NCBI RefSeq assembly: GCF_016908325.1
Contig: NZ_JAFBDR010000029.1
Span: forward strand, 1-51,191
Source of the DNA: Aquibacillus albus
GTDB lineage: Bacteria; Bacillota; Bacilli; Bacillales; Amphibacillaceae
Length of the DNA stretch: 51,191 bases
Direction: 5' to 3'
Below, in pieces: positions 44,009 through 51,191 of this stretch. The translations under genes were made by a program, and so were the position numbers. The stretch's first letter is position 1. Every line of letters starts with the position of its first letter. The notes beneath the pieces are model-generated. The model worked only from the letters and a program-made list of their open reading frames with translations. It ran no database searches and was not told where the DNA came from.

Positions 44009-44051
44009 TTAAAAAAAGTGCGAACAGCATAGAATGCTGTTCGCACTTTTG
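44009..44051 (-). terminator. Terminator of the cdaA-cdaR-glmM operon
   Basis: AAAAGTGCGAACAGCAT and ATGCTGTTCGCACTTTT pair across AGA, with T run on the minus strand. Confidence 0.93.
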
Positions 44052-44053
44052 TT

Positions 44054-45406
44054 TTACTTCTCTTTCATCCCTAATAACGTGTCAATTACTTGAACAACTT
44101 CATCCACATAACGATGACAGTCTTCTTCAGTAGGAGCTTCTACCATTACACGTACCAATGGTTCTGTTCCCGATGGACGTACTAATACTCGACCATCATC
44201 GCCCATTTCTTTTTCTACTTTTTCTATTACTGCTTGAATTCTCGAATTGACTAGTGCTTCGTGTTTATCAATTACTTTAATATTTTTCAAAACTTGCGGG
44301 AATTTTTCCATTTGTCCTGCTAACTCGGACAGAGGTTTCCCAGTTTCTTTCATCACATTCACTAACTGTAACGCTGTGAGCATACCATCACCGGTTGTAT
44401 TATAGTCTAAAAATATAATGTGACCAGACTGCTCTCCGCCTAAACTGTACCCACCTCTACGCATTTCTTCCATTACATATCGGTCTCCAACAGCCGTTTT
44501 ATCACTTTTCATGCCCTCTGCTTCTAAAGCTTTATAAAAACCAATATTACTCATTACTGTGGAAACAACGGTCGAATGTCGAAGTAATCCTTTATCATTT
44601 AGATACTTAGCACATATGTACATAATTTGGTCTCCGTCTACAATCTTTCCTTTTTCATCAATTGCAATGAGGCGATCACCATCACCATCAAATGCCAGGC
44701 CGACATCTGCCTCTTTCTCTAACACAAACGCTTGTAACGTTTCTGGATGGGTAGATCCAACTCCATCGTTGATATTTAACCCATCAGGAGATGAACCAAT
44801 CGTAGAGATATCTGCCTCTAAATCTGCAAATAGATGTGGCGCTAAGGACGATGTTGATCCATTGGCACAGTCTAATGCGATATGTAACCCTTCAAAATCC
44901 AAGTCAATCGACTGTTTTAAATATTGAATATACTTTTGTCCACCCTCGAAATAATCATTGATTTGACCTATATCTCCCCCTACAGGTCTTGGCAAAGTAT
45001 CTTCATTTTGATCAATTAATTCTTCAATTTCTTTTTCTTGCTGATCATTTAATTTAAAGCCATCAGGACCAAAGAATTTAATTCCATTATCTTCAACCGG
45101 ATTGTGGGATGCTGATATCATAACTCCTGCTTCTGCACTCATTGCTTTGGTTAAAAAAGCAACTCCTGGAGTAGAGATCACACCAAGGCGCATAACTTCC
45201 GCACCAATAGACAAGAGACCAGCGGCTAACGCATTTTCCAACATATTACCTGATATCCGAGTATCACGTCCAATTAATACTTTCGGTTTGGAAGTTTCTC
45301 TTGTTAATACAAAACCGCCAAATCGGCCTAATTTAAATGCTAATTCAGGTGTTAACTCCTTATTTGCTATCCCTCTGACTCCATCCGTTCCGAAATATTT
45401 TCCCAT
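44054..45406 (-). CDS. glmM: Phosphoglucosamine mutase GlmM
   Basis: GlmM converts glucosamine-6-phosphate to glucosamine-1-phosphate for UDP-GlcNAc. The 450-aa protein has the phosphoserine loop [15 protein letters not shown] near residue 100, the metal loop DGDGDRL near 240, the sugar loop GGEQSGHI near 325 and the phosphate loop [12 protein letters not shown] near 410. It is the last gene of cdaA-cdaR-glmM, an order conserved in Firmicutes, where GlmM also binds and restrains CdaA. Confidence 0.98.
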   Translation of the reverse strand: MGKYFGTDGVRGIANKELTPELAFKLGRFGGFVLTRETSKPKVLIGRDTRISGNMLENALAAGLLSIGAEVMRLGVISTPGVAFLTKAMSAEAGVMISASHNPVEDNGIKFFGPDGFKLNDQQEKEIEELIDQNEDTLPRPVGGDIGQINDYFEGGQKYIQYLKQSIDLDFEGLHIALDCANGSTSSLAPHLFADLEADISTIGSSPDGLNINDGVGSTHPETLQAFVLEKEADVGLAFDGDGDRLIAIDEKGKIVDGDQIMYICAKYLNDKGLLRHSTVVSTVMSNIGFYKALEAEGMKSDKTAVGDRYVMEEMRRGGYSLGGEQSGHIIFLDYNTTGDGMLTALQLVNVMKETGKPLSELAGQMEKFPQVLKNIKVIDKHEALVNSRIQAVIEKVEKEMGDDGRVLVRPSGTEPLVRVMVEAPTEEDCHRYVDEVVQVIDTLLGMKEK

Positions 45407-45497
45407 GATGCACCTCTCCTTTACTTCCTTTTAAAACTAATAGCATCAATTTAAACGTTCTGAGATGTTTTTTCTCTGTTATACGTCCTTTTTTCTG

Positions 45498-46733
45498 TTA
45501 ATCTATTTGCACCGTAGCTCGAGCTAATTCCGGTACTGCTGTAATATCATCTAATTCTTCTATTTGAATCGTTAGATCATACTGTCCTTCTTGACGTTCA
45601 TCGATATCAATAAAAGGTTGTATATCAGTTTCAGGCAGGTCATCGATAATACGCTCAGGTCCAGTAACTATTACATCTGCTACTCCATTTACCGGATTAA
45701 TAAACGTTACTTCCAACCCATCATTGATATTTCGAGGTTCGATCGGAACGTCTTCAAACGTTCGCTCTGTTGTACGGTCTACTTCAATGATAACCGTAAC
45801 GCTCTCCCGGTCAATCAACCTTAAATTAGTCGGGATATCCAATTCTACTTCCCGAGATTCTCCTTGAGATATCGTTGATAAATCAATGGCTTTCGTTGAG
45901 ATTGAGTCTAGGTTTGTCAGTACCTCTTCCGACGCAAAAACCCTAACTTCTTCAGGTTCAACGGCAAGAGATCGAATTGATATACCTTCCTGTGTCTCTC
46001 CAGTAGTCACCACTTCAATTGGAAGGTTTTTACTCGGATTACTTATACTAACAGAAACATCAACTATGACAGGTTCTACCCGAACATTTAGTTCATTTCC
46101 TTGTGCATCATAGACTTTCACTGGTGACTCTTGTTCTTCTATAGGCATGTCCACTCCACGAACATCAACAAAGGCTTTCACGATAGCAATTTTTTCGACG
46201 ACACTTCTTGAACTTGTAATCGTCACTTGTCCAGGGTTCACTTGAGCATCGCCAATTTCAAAACCAGGTTCTATTAGATTTTCATTTATATAATCAACGG
46301 TCACATCAAACACTTCTGTTGCTCTTTCTTCTATCGTTACTTCTACTTCCTTAGGTTCAATATAAACAGATAAGCTGTCAGATATACCTGTATATTGAAC
46401 TGGAACCGTATAGGTGCCTGATTCAAGGTCTTCCAAGTCTAAAAACATATCAAAGGATTGTTGGGTTGCAGTTGAAGTAACAACACTATTTGGCCCTTCT
46501 AATGTCACGGTTACAGTTTTAGGAACTCCACTAACGACGTATTTATCTTCATTAATTTTTATATTCAAAGGAACGTCTTCAATTCTTTGCGCTTCTTCAG
46601 AGCTACTTAGAAAATCTAGTGCTGCATCCGATTGATAATTATCATCATCCAGACTAACAGCAGAGAATAATAACAAAGCTAAAACGAGAGACAAAGCACG
46701 AATTACCCAAGGATTTTTTAACCATTCATCCAT
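45498..46733 (-). CDS. cdaR: YbbR-domain regulator of CdaA (CdaR)
   Basis: CdaR is a membrane-anchored extracytoplasmic protein that modulates the diadenylate cyclase CdaA. The 411-aa protein has a short cytoplasmic start, a helix (WVIRALSLVLALLLFSAVSL) and four YbbR-like beta repeats across residues 50-400 (for example VPLNIKINEDKYVVSGVPKT; VTVTLEGPNSVV). The start overlaps the cdaA end by 8 bases, so it is translationally coupled. Confidence 0.95.
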   Translation of the reverse strand: MDEWLKNPWVIRALSLVLALLLFSAVSLDDDNYQSDAALDFLSSSEEAQRIEDVPLNIKINEDKYVVSGVPKTVTVTLEGPNSVVTSTATQQSFDMFLDLEDLESGTYTVPVQYTGISDSLSVYIEPKEVEVTIEERATEVFDVTVDYINENLIEPGFEIGDAQVNPGQVTITSSRSVVEKIAIVKAFVDVRGVDMPIEEQESPVKVYDAQGNELNVRVEPVIVDVSVSISNPSKNLPIEVVTTGETQEGISIRSLAVEPEEVRVFASEEVLTNLDSISTKAIDLSTISQGESREVELDIPTNLRLIDRESVTVIIEVDRTTERTFEDVPIEPRNINDGLEVTFINPVNGVADVIVTGPERIIDDLPETDIQPFIDIDERQEGQYDLTIQIEELDDITAVPELARATVQID

Positions 46734-47547
46734 TTTTCTTCCCCCTCCAACTCCAGCTTTTTGACGTAGGGGCTTTTAATTTATTTTCTAACTCTTTTTG
46801 TAGTAGCTCGACTAATTTATCTTGATCTAAATCCCTATGTAGCTCCCCATTTTTTGAACAGGAAATTTGACCTGTTTCTTCAGATACAACAATGGTTAAT
46901 GCGTCCGTAACTTCACCTATCCCCATCGCTGCACGGTGTCTCGTTCCTAGTTCTTTGGAAATAAAAGGACTTTCTGAAAGTGGTAAGTAACAGGCTGCTG
47001 CTACAATTTCTTCATTCCTTATAATGACCGCACCATCATGAAGTGGTGTATTCGGAATAAAAATATTTGTTAATAATTCATTTGTCAGTTTGCCGTGAAT
47101 AGATATTCCAGTTTCAATATAATCCCCCATTGCTGTTTCTCTTTCAATGGTTATGAGAGCACCTATTCTCCGTTTAGCCATGTAAGTACAAGATTTAACA
47201 ATCGCGTCAATGGTGCGATTTAAGCTTTCCTCTTCAGAATGGCTATTTCTTGAAAAAAAGCTTCCTCTACCTAATTGTTCCAATGCTCTCCTTAGTTCTG
47301 GTTGAAATAAGATGATGATTCCGAGAAACCCCCACATAATTGCCTGTGACATAATCCATTGTACGGTTCTTAAATCAAAAACGATACTTAAGAACCATAT
47401 TCCTAAAACGACAAATATTCCTTTTAGGAGTTGGATTGCTTTAGTTCCCCTAATCAACATAATTAACTTATATAATACATACCAGACAAGGGCAATATCG
47501 ACACCAATTCGCATAAGATTTAATAGATTGAAACCCCCATCAAGCAT
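46726..47547 (-). CDS. cdaA: Diadenylate cyclase CdaA
   Basis: CdaA makes cyclic di-AMP from two ATP at the membrane; this messenger controls potassium and wall homeostasis. The 273-aa protein has three N-terminal helices (about residues 10-80). The DAC domain has the catalytic LHDGAVII and GTRHRAAMGIGE motifs and the conserved TIVVSEETGQIS. It starts the cdaA-cdaR-glmM operon, which ties c-di-AMP to amino-sugar supply. Confidence 0.97.
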   Translation of the reverse strand: MLDGGFNLLNLMRIGVDIALVWYVLYKLIMLIRGTKAIQLLKGIFVVLGIWFLSIVFDLRTVQWIMSQAIMWGFLGIIILFQPELRRALEQLGRGSFFSRNSHSEEESLNRTIDAIVKSCTYMAKRRIGALITIERETAMGDYIETGISIHGKLTNELLTNIFIPNTPLHDGAVIIRNEEIVAAACYLPLSESPFISKELGTRHRAAMGIGEVTDALTIVVSEETGQISCSKNGELHRDLDQDKLVELLQKELENKLKAPTSKSWSWRGKKNG

Positions 47548-47732
47548 GGTGACACATCCTTCTATCCATTGGTTTTCTCTTCCTATCTCTTTGTAATGAC
47601 TTCATCTATTATAGCATACTTTTTACATATTAAATAATACGCCAACCTATGCATAGAAAGCAGATTTACATCATACATTTACAACAATAAATCCCTCTAT
47701 AAAGTACTCACTTTTATTAAAACATCAAACAA

Positions 47733-47762
47733 CCTTTGTTGTCACATCTTTAACAACAAAGG
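47733..47762 (-). terminator. Terminator of sigW-rsiW
   Basis: CCTTTGTTGT (47733-47742) pairs with ACAACAAAGG (47753-47762), followed by T-rich sequence on the minus strand. It lies 70 bp past rsiW. Confidence 0.7.
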
Positions 47763-47832
47763 CTGATTTTAGATAATTTTCATGAGTTATAGGGAAGACC
47801 AAGTAGTACCGACTACCTCACATGTTAAAATA

Positions 47833-48456
47833 CTATTTACTCGTGAAAGCGAAGATATCTTTTGTGATGTCTTTAAGGGAATACCAAAACCACTCAAAGA
47901 TTTGGTTGACCTGCTCCAATTCCCCAGTAACTTCTCCTGCTGACGCCATTAAATGCTCTCCGTTTATGATGACAACATCTCCATTGACGGCACCTTCAAT
48001 TTTAAGATTACCATTTTTTACAACAAGATCACCTTCAACAACAACACCTTCTGGTACAATTACCGTGTCATTTTCTATGATTAAATTCTGTTCTTTAGAA
48101 ACAGAAAGGTGTCCATCTTGATTCCAAGCTGAAAAAACACTAGTAAACATTAAGATGAAGAAAATGGCAGCAGCTGTTATGGCAGGATGTGCTTTAAACC
48201 AACGTAAATAGCTGATACGCTTCTTCTCTTTAGGTAAACTATTTATCACTTTATTCGTAAAATTTGGTGATGGCTGTAAATGGCTATTACTTTCTAATAA
48301 CGTTATTGTTCGTTTCAATTCTTGAAAATGATTTTGACACTCCTTACAGGATTGTAAATGTGTACGTAATTGTTGCTCTTCCTCTTTATTTAAGTCTCCA
48401 TCTAAATAATGATGCATTAACTGTATAAATTCTTTCTTACAGGTCATTGGTAGCAC
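47833..48456 (-). CDS. rsiW: Anti-sigma-W factor RsiW
   Basis: RsiW holds sigma-W inactive until regulated proteolysis by site-1 and site-2 proteases after envelope stress. The 207-aa protein has an N-terminal zinc anti-sigma domain (HHYLDGDLNKEEEQQLRTHL, then QSCKECQ, that is H-x3-C-x2-C). One helix follows (about 88-108, AITAAAIFFILMFTSVFSA). The outer region repeats a bactofilin-like beta pattern (VVVEGDLVVKNGNLKIEGAV). It lies 6 bp after sigW. Confidence 0.94.
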   Translation of the reverse strand: MLPMTCKKEFIQLMHHYLDGDLNKEEEQQLRTHLQSCKECQNHFQELKRTITLLESNSHLQPSPNFTNKVINSLPKEKKRISYLRWFKAHPAITAAAIFFILMFTSVFSAWNQDGHLSVSKEQNLIIENDTVIVPEGVVVEGDLVVKNGNLKIEGAVNGDVVIINGEHLMASAGEVTGELEQVNQIFEWFWYSLKDITKDIFAFTSK

Positions 48457-48462
48457 ACTCCT

Positions 48463-49026
48463 TTATACGTGGCGAAGCCTTTTTCGAAGTGCTTCTCGTC
48501 CCCTGTGAATTCTTGTTTTCACTGTACCTATCGGAATATTTAAAATATCACTAATTTCTGCTAGTGATAGTTCATCTACAAATCGCAAGGCTATAACACT
48601 TCTATATTTAGTTGGTAATGCCATAATTTCATTTTGAATATACGTCTGTATTTCTAAGCTTTCAACTTCTTCTTCAGGTTGTACTTGATCAGCAGGAAGC
48701 TGTGAATACATATTTAAGCCATCTGTTCCTTGTACCTCAGCATCCAAGTAATAATCTGGCTTTTTTTTACGAATTCGATCAATCGTCAGGTTTGTTGCGA
48801 TTCGATATAGCCAAGTAGAAAATTTACGATTATCATCATAGGAATGGATATTTACATACGCACGAATAAAAGCCTCTTGTGCAAGGTCCTCAGCCTCATG
48901 TGTATTCCCAATCAATCGATAACAGATTTGATAAACTTTACTTTGGTGAAAGGCGACTATCTCTTCAAAAGCAGATTGATCTCCTTTTTTAACTAGTTTG
49001 ATTTTTTCTTTTATTTTAGTTTCCAT
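48463..49026 (-). CDS. sigW: ECF sigma factor SigW
   Basis: Sigma-W directs genes against membrane-active and wall-active stress. The 187-aa protein has sigma region 2 (YRLIGNTHEAEDLAQEAFIR; KFSTWLYRIATNLTIDRIRK) and region 4 (YRSVIALRFVDELSLAEISD, LNIPIGTVKTRIHRGREALR). Length and sequence match SigW of bacilli. A TGAAAC-N17-CGTA promoter upstream shows autoregulation. It is cotranscribed with rsiW. Confidence 0.96.
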   Translation of the reverse strand: METKIKEKIKLVKKGDQSAFEEIVAFHQSKVYQICYRLIGNTHEAEDLAQEAFIRAYVNIHSYDDNRKFSTWLYRIATNLTIDRIRKKKPDYYLDAEVQGTDGLNMYSQLPADQVQPEEEVESLEIQTYIQNEIMALPTKYRSVIALRFVDELSLAEISDILNIPIGTVKTRIHRGREALRKRLRHV

Positions 49027-49063
49027 TAGTTATTACCTCCGCTATTACTGCGGTCACTACTCA

Positions 49064-49090
49064 TACGAGTGACAGTTCCTTGAGGTTTCA
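49064..49090 (-). promoter_or_regulatory. Sigma-W autoregulatory promoter
   Basis: On the minus strand TGAAAC (49090-49085) and CGTA (49067-49064) are 17 bp apart, matching the sigma-W consensus, 38 bp ahead of the sigW ATG. Confidence 0.85.
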
Positions 49091-49187
49091 TTATTTTTAT
49101 AATTTTCATTTTTACGAACAGATGTTTATTCTTTTGTCATTATGGGTAAATTTCTACAAAGACATTATATCAGCTTGGGAGGTCGAC

Positions 49188-49355
49188 ATGGATAAAAAAC
49201 TGTATCTTTTAAAAAGAATTGAGAGGTGTCGTGCAGAGATGATTGAATTATCAAGTATGAATGACCTAACCTCAGATGCAGTGATCGCCGCAAGCGCTGA
49301 GCTTGATTTTCTACTTAATGAATTTGATAGAGTAAATGAACTTAACCCTACTTAG
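49188..49355 (+). CDS. Spo0E-like sporulation aspartyl-phosphate phosphatase
   Basis: The 55-aa protein fits the Spo0E/YnzD family that removes phosphate from Spo0A~P and so delays sporulation. It is two antiparallel helices (LLKRIERCRAEMIELSSM; AVIAASAELDFLLNEFDR) with the SAELDFLL motif. GGGAGGTCGAC precedes ATG 49188. A longer frame to 49080 has no ribosome binding site. It is divergent from sigW and followed by a strong terminator. Confidence 0.9.
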   Translation: MDKKLYLLKRIERCRAEMIELSSMNDLTSDAVIAASAELDFLLNEFDRVNELNPT

Positions 49356-49382
49356 AACAATATGATTAACAAGAAAAAATTC

Positions 49383-49418
49383 AACAAACAGCTGTCATAG
49401 CTGTTTGTTTTTTATTTT
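49383..49418 (+). terminator. Terminator of the Spo0E-like gene
   Basis: AACAAACAGCT and AGCTGTTTGTT pair across GTCAT, with a T run. Confidence 0.92.
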
Positions 49419-49539
49419 TGTGGTTGGTGATTTCGCTTTATATTCATGAACTAAAACATATTTCCTTTATAACCCTTAACTTAAAAAAGGACTGACCCCC
49501 CACTTTTAGTGAAGACCCAATCCTTGGCATAAATATGTA

Positions 49540-49615
49540 TGGTGGAGCCTAGCGGGATCGAACCGCTGACCTCCTGCGTGCAAAGCAGGCGCTCTCCCAG
49601 CTGAGCTAAGGCCCC
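49540..49615 (-). tRNA. tRNA-Ala (TGC)
   Basis: Cloverleaf on the minus strand with anticodon loop TTTGCAC, T-loop GGTTCGATCC and encoded CCA. Confidence 0.95.
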
Positions 49616-49641
49616 ATGAAAAAAGAACGACTAAATTAAGA

Positions 49642-49662
49642 TGAGCAATGGAGGATTCCGAC
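49642..49662 (-). repeat. Degenerate tRNA-Lys 3' half
   Basis: The minus strand reads GTCGGAATCCTCCATTGCTCA. It matches the 3' end of the intact tRNA-Lys (CGAATCCTCCATGGCTCA) with one substitution and part of the T arm lost. Confidence 0.5.
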
Positions 49663-49748
49663 GCCGCAGGCTAGTCCTTGTTTCCACCATGTTTTAAATC
49701 AAAACAAGGGGAACCGTAGGTGAGAATCCTTCACCATAACTTCTTTGA

Positions 49749-49821
49749 TGAGCCATGGAGGATTCGAACCTCCGACCCTCTGATTAAAAGTCAGATGCTC
49801 TACCAACTGAGCTAATGGCTC
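49749..49821 (-). tRNA. tRNA-Lys (TTT)
   Basis: Minus-strand cloverleaf with GAGCCATTAGCTCAG start, anticodon loop CTTTTAA and T-loop GGTTCGAATCC. CCA is not encoded. Its 5' half is copied twice upstream. Confidence 0.94.
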
Positions 49822-50126
49822 CTAATATATATTTCCTTATTGTTCTATAGCTTTTTTTATCGGAATGACCTCTGCATCTTCTAGCTTATTCGATGATGAT
49901 TGATGCTTCGAGGTTACTCGTCGATTATTCATGGAAGCATCGCTCGTTGCTCTACCAACTGAGCTAATGGCTCCTAATATATATTTCCTTATTGTTCTAT
50001 AGCTTTTTTTATCGGAATGACCTCTGCATCTTCTAGCTTATTCGATGATGATTAATGCTTCGAGGTTACTCGTCGATTATTCATGGAAGCATCGCTCGTT
50101 GCTCTACCAACTGAGCTAATGGCTCC
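49797..50126 (-). repeat. 152-bp tandem repeat carrying tRNA-Lys 5' halves
   Basis: The 26-base 5' half of tRNA-Lys (D-arm side) occurs at 49797-49822 (in the real gene), 49949-49974 and 50101-50126, exactly 152 bp apart. The spacer between copies is almost identical in both repeats (one G/A change near 49902/50054) and can fold (ATGCTTC with GAAGCAT). The extra copies lack the anticodon and T arms, so they are not tRNAs. Confidence 0.85.
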
Positions 50127-50142
50127 TAATATATATAAAAAA

Positions 50143-50217
50143 TGGCTGGGCTAGCTGGATTCGAACCAGCGCATGACGGTACCAAAAACCGTTGCCTTAC
50201 CGCTTGGCTATAGCCCA
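50143..50217 (-). tRNA. tRNA-Gln (TTG)
   Basis: Minus-strand cloverleaf with TGGGCTATAGCCAAG start, anticodon TTG in the loop TTTTGGT, T-loop GGTTCGAATCC and encoded CCA. Confidence 0.94.
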
Positions 50218-50271
50218 ATAAAAATAGTGCTTATTTAATATATGCACTTTGATCAAAATTATAATAGTAAA

Positions 50272-50357
50272 TGGTGGAGGGAGTAGGACTCGAACCTACG
50301 AACCCGATGGGAGCGGATTTACAGTCCGCCGCGTTTGGCCAACTTCGCTATCCCTCC
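50272..50357 (-). tRNA. tRNA-Tyr (GTA)
   Basis: Minus-strand tRNA with long variable arm (class II), anticodon loop CTGTAAA and encoded CCA. Confidence 0.95.
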
Positions 50358-50379
50358 GAGAATCATCGTTAAAAATAAC

Positions 50380-50606
<227 letters not shown>

Positions 50607-50610
50607 AAAA

Positions 50611-50686
50611 TGGTGGAGGATGCAGGGCTCGAACCTGCGACCCCTTGCTTGTAAGGCAAGTGCTCTCCCAGCTGAGCTAATCCTCC
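50611..50686 (-). tRNA. tRNA-Val (TAC)
   Basis: Minus-strand cloverleaf with GGAGGATTAGCTCAG start, anticodon loop CTTACAA and encoded CCA. Confidence 0.95.
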
Positions 50687-50725
50687 TCTAATAAGATAAG
50701 TTATTTTCAACTATGTGAATAAACT

Positions 50726-50800
50726 TGGTGACCCGTACGGGATTCGAACCCGTGTTACCGCCGTGAAAGGGCGGTGTCTTAACCACTTGACCAACGGGCC
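50726..50800 (-). tRNA. tRNA-Glu (TTC)
   Basis: Minus-strand cloverleaf with GGCCCGTTGGTCAAG start, anticodon loop CTTTCAC and encoded CCA. Confidence 0.95.
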
Positions 50801-50813
50801 AAAATATTAGCAG

Positions 50814-50885
<72 letters not shown>

Positions 50886-50888
50886 AAA

Positions 50889-50963
50889 TGGCTCCACAGG
50901 TAGGATTCGAACCTACGACCGATCGGTTAACAGCCGATTGCTCTACCACTGAGCTACTGTGGA
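50889..50963 (-). tRNA. tRNA-Asn (GTT)
   Basis: Minus-strand cloverleaf with TCCACAGTAGCTCAG start, anticodon loop CTGTTAA and encoded CCA. It is the first tRNA after the rRNA operon. Confidence 0.95.
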
Positions 50964-51096
50964 ACGTTGAGATTGTTAGTTCAAAAGCTTGTACTTCTCT
51001 ATTAAATAATAAAGTATCTTCTTATCGGCTATCTGTAAACAATCTTATGATGCTTCACAAAGTCAACAAACATTCTTGCTGATATATGAGAAGTTT

Positions 51097-51191
51097 AGCC
51101 TGGCGACGTCCTACTCTCGCAGGGGCAAAGCCCCAACTACCATTGGCGCTGGAGAGCTTAACTACTGTGTTCGGCATGGGAACAGGTGTGA
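51097..51191 (-). rRNA. rrf: 5S rRNA, 3' part, cut by the window edge
   Basis: The minus strand reads the 5S conserved segments CATGCCGAACACAG, TTAAGCTCTCCAGCGCC and GAGAGTAGGACG. The 5' end lies beyond the window. It shows that an rRNA operon reads into the tRNA array. Confidence 0.95.

Noticed and set aside
49797-50126. CRISPR array in the tRNA region
   Set aside because: The repeats are 5' halves of a tRNA with a nearly identical spacer, unlike CRISPR spacers, and no cas genes are present.

Overview
The window looks like a low-GC, endospore-forming Firmicute of the family Bacillaceae, broadly Oceanobacillus/Virgibacillus-like. The evidence is the Spo0M- and Spo0E-type sporulation proteins, the preQ1-I riboswitch in front of queCDE, the cdaA-cdaR-glmM plus glmS arrangement with a glmS ribozyme, the sigW-rsiW pair, strong AAAGGAGG-type ribosome binding sites and frequent TTG/GTG starts. 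Species is not assigned.

Layout. 0-2.7 kb: a short Spo0M-like gene and the riboswitch-controlled queCDE operon. 2.7-6.4 kb: class D sortase with its wall-anchored substrate, an MscS channel and a HAD phosphatase. 6.4-18.2 kb (minus strand): a rhamnose-to-pyruvate module. AraC-type regulator, rhaB and rhaA feed rhaEW (aldolase/lactaldehyde dehydrogenase) with a DeoR regulator, and lutABC oxidises the resulting L-lactate. An acidic secreted DUF5667-like protein gene sits inside the locus. 18.6-21.0 kb: a ba3-type cytochrome oxidase (cbaB, cbaA and two tiny membrane subunits).

21.2-31.8 kb (all minus strand) is the most unusual part: a sulfane-sulfur island with two parallel gene sets (rhodaneses, TusA-like carriers, DsrE-like proteins and two rhodanese-metallo-beta-lactamase persulfide dioxygenases). 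It also holds a CstR-type persulfide repressor, a TauE/SafE exporter and a HesB/IscA-like gene whose conserved Cys codon is an in-frame TGA followed by a hairpin that fits a bacterial SECIS, so it is a candidate selenoprotein. Six copies of ATACC-N6-GGTAT lie in front of gene groups and are the likely CstR operators. Several island genes are damaged: a DsrE frameshift, a glutaredoxin without a start codon, a rhodanese remnant and two broken small ORFs. A sulfite-oxidase-like pseudogene lies 6 kb further on.

31.9-41.5 kb is a patchwork of an esterase, a zinc-ribbon peptide, a HEPN-like gene with an amber codon, and a divergent cupin/ferritin-like pair with sigma-K-like promoters. It also holds decayed fragments, an NhaC-type antiporter, a Cys-rich copper-storage-like protein and a frameshifted membrane protein. 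41.7-49.4 kb is conserved core: glmS with its ribozyme (and an overlapping 17-codon upstream ORF), glmM, cdaR, cdaA, rsiW, sigW and a Spo0E-like phosphatase. 49.5-51.2 kb is a tRNA array (Ala, Lys, Gln, Tyr, Thr, Val, Glu, Thr, Asn) next to a 5S rRNA cut by the window edge. It is interrupted by about 150-bp repeats that carry copies of tRNA 5' halves.
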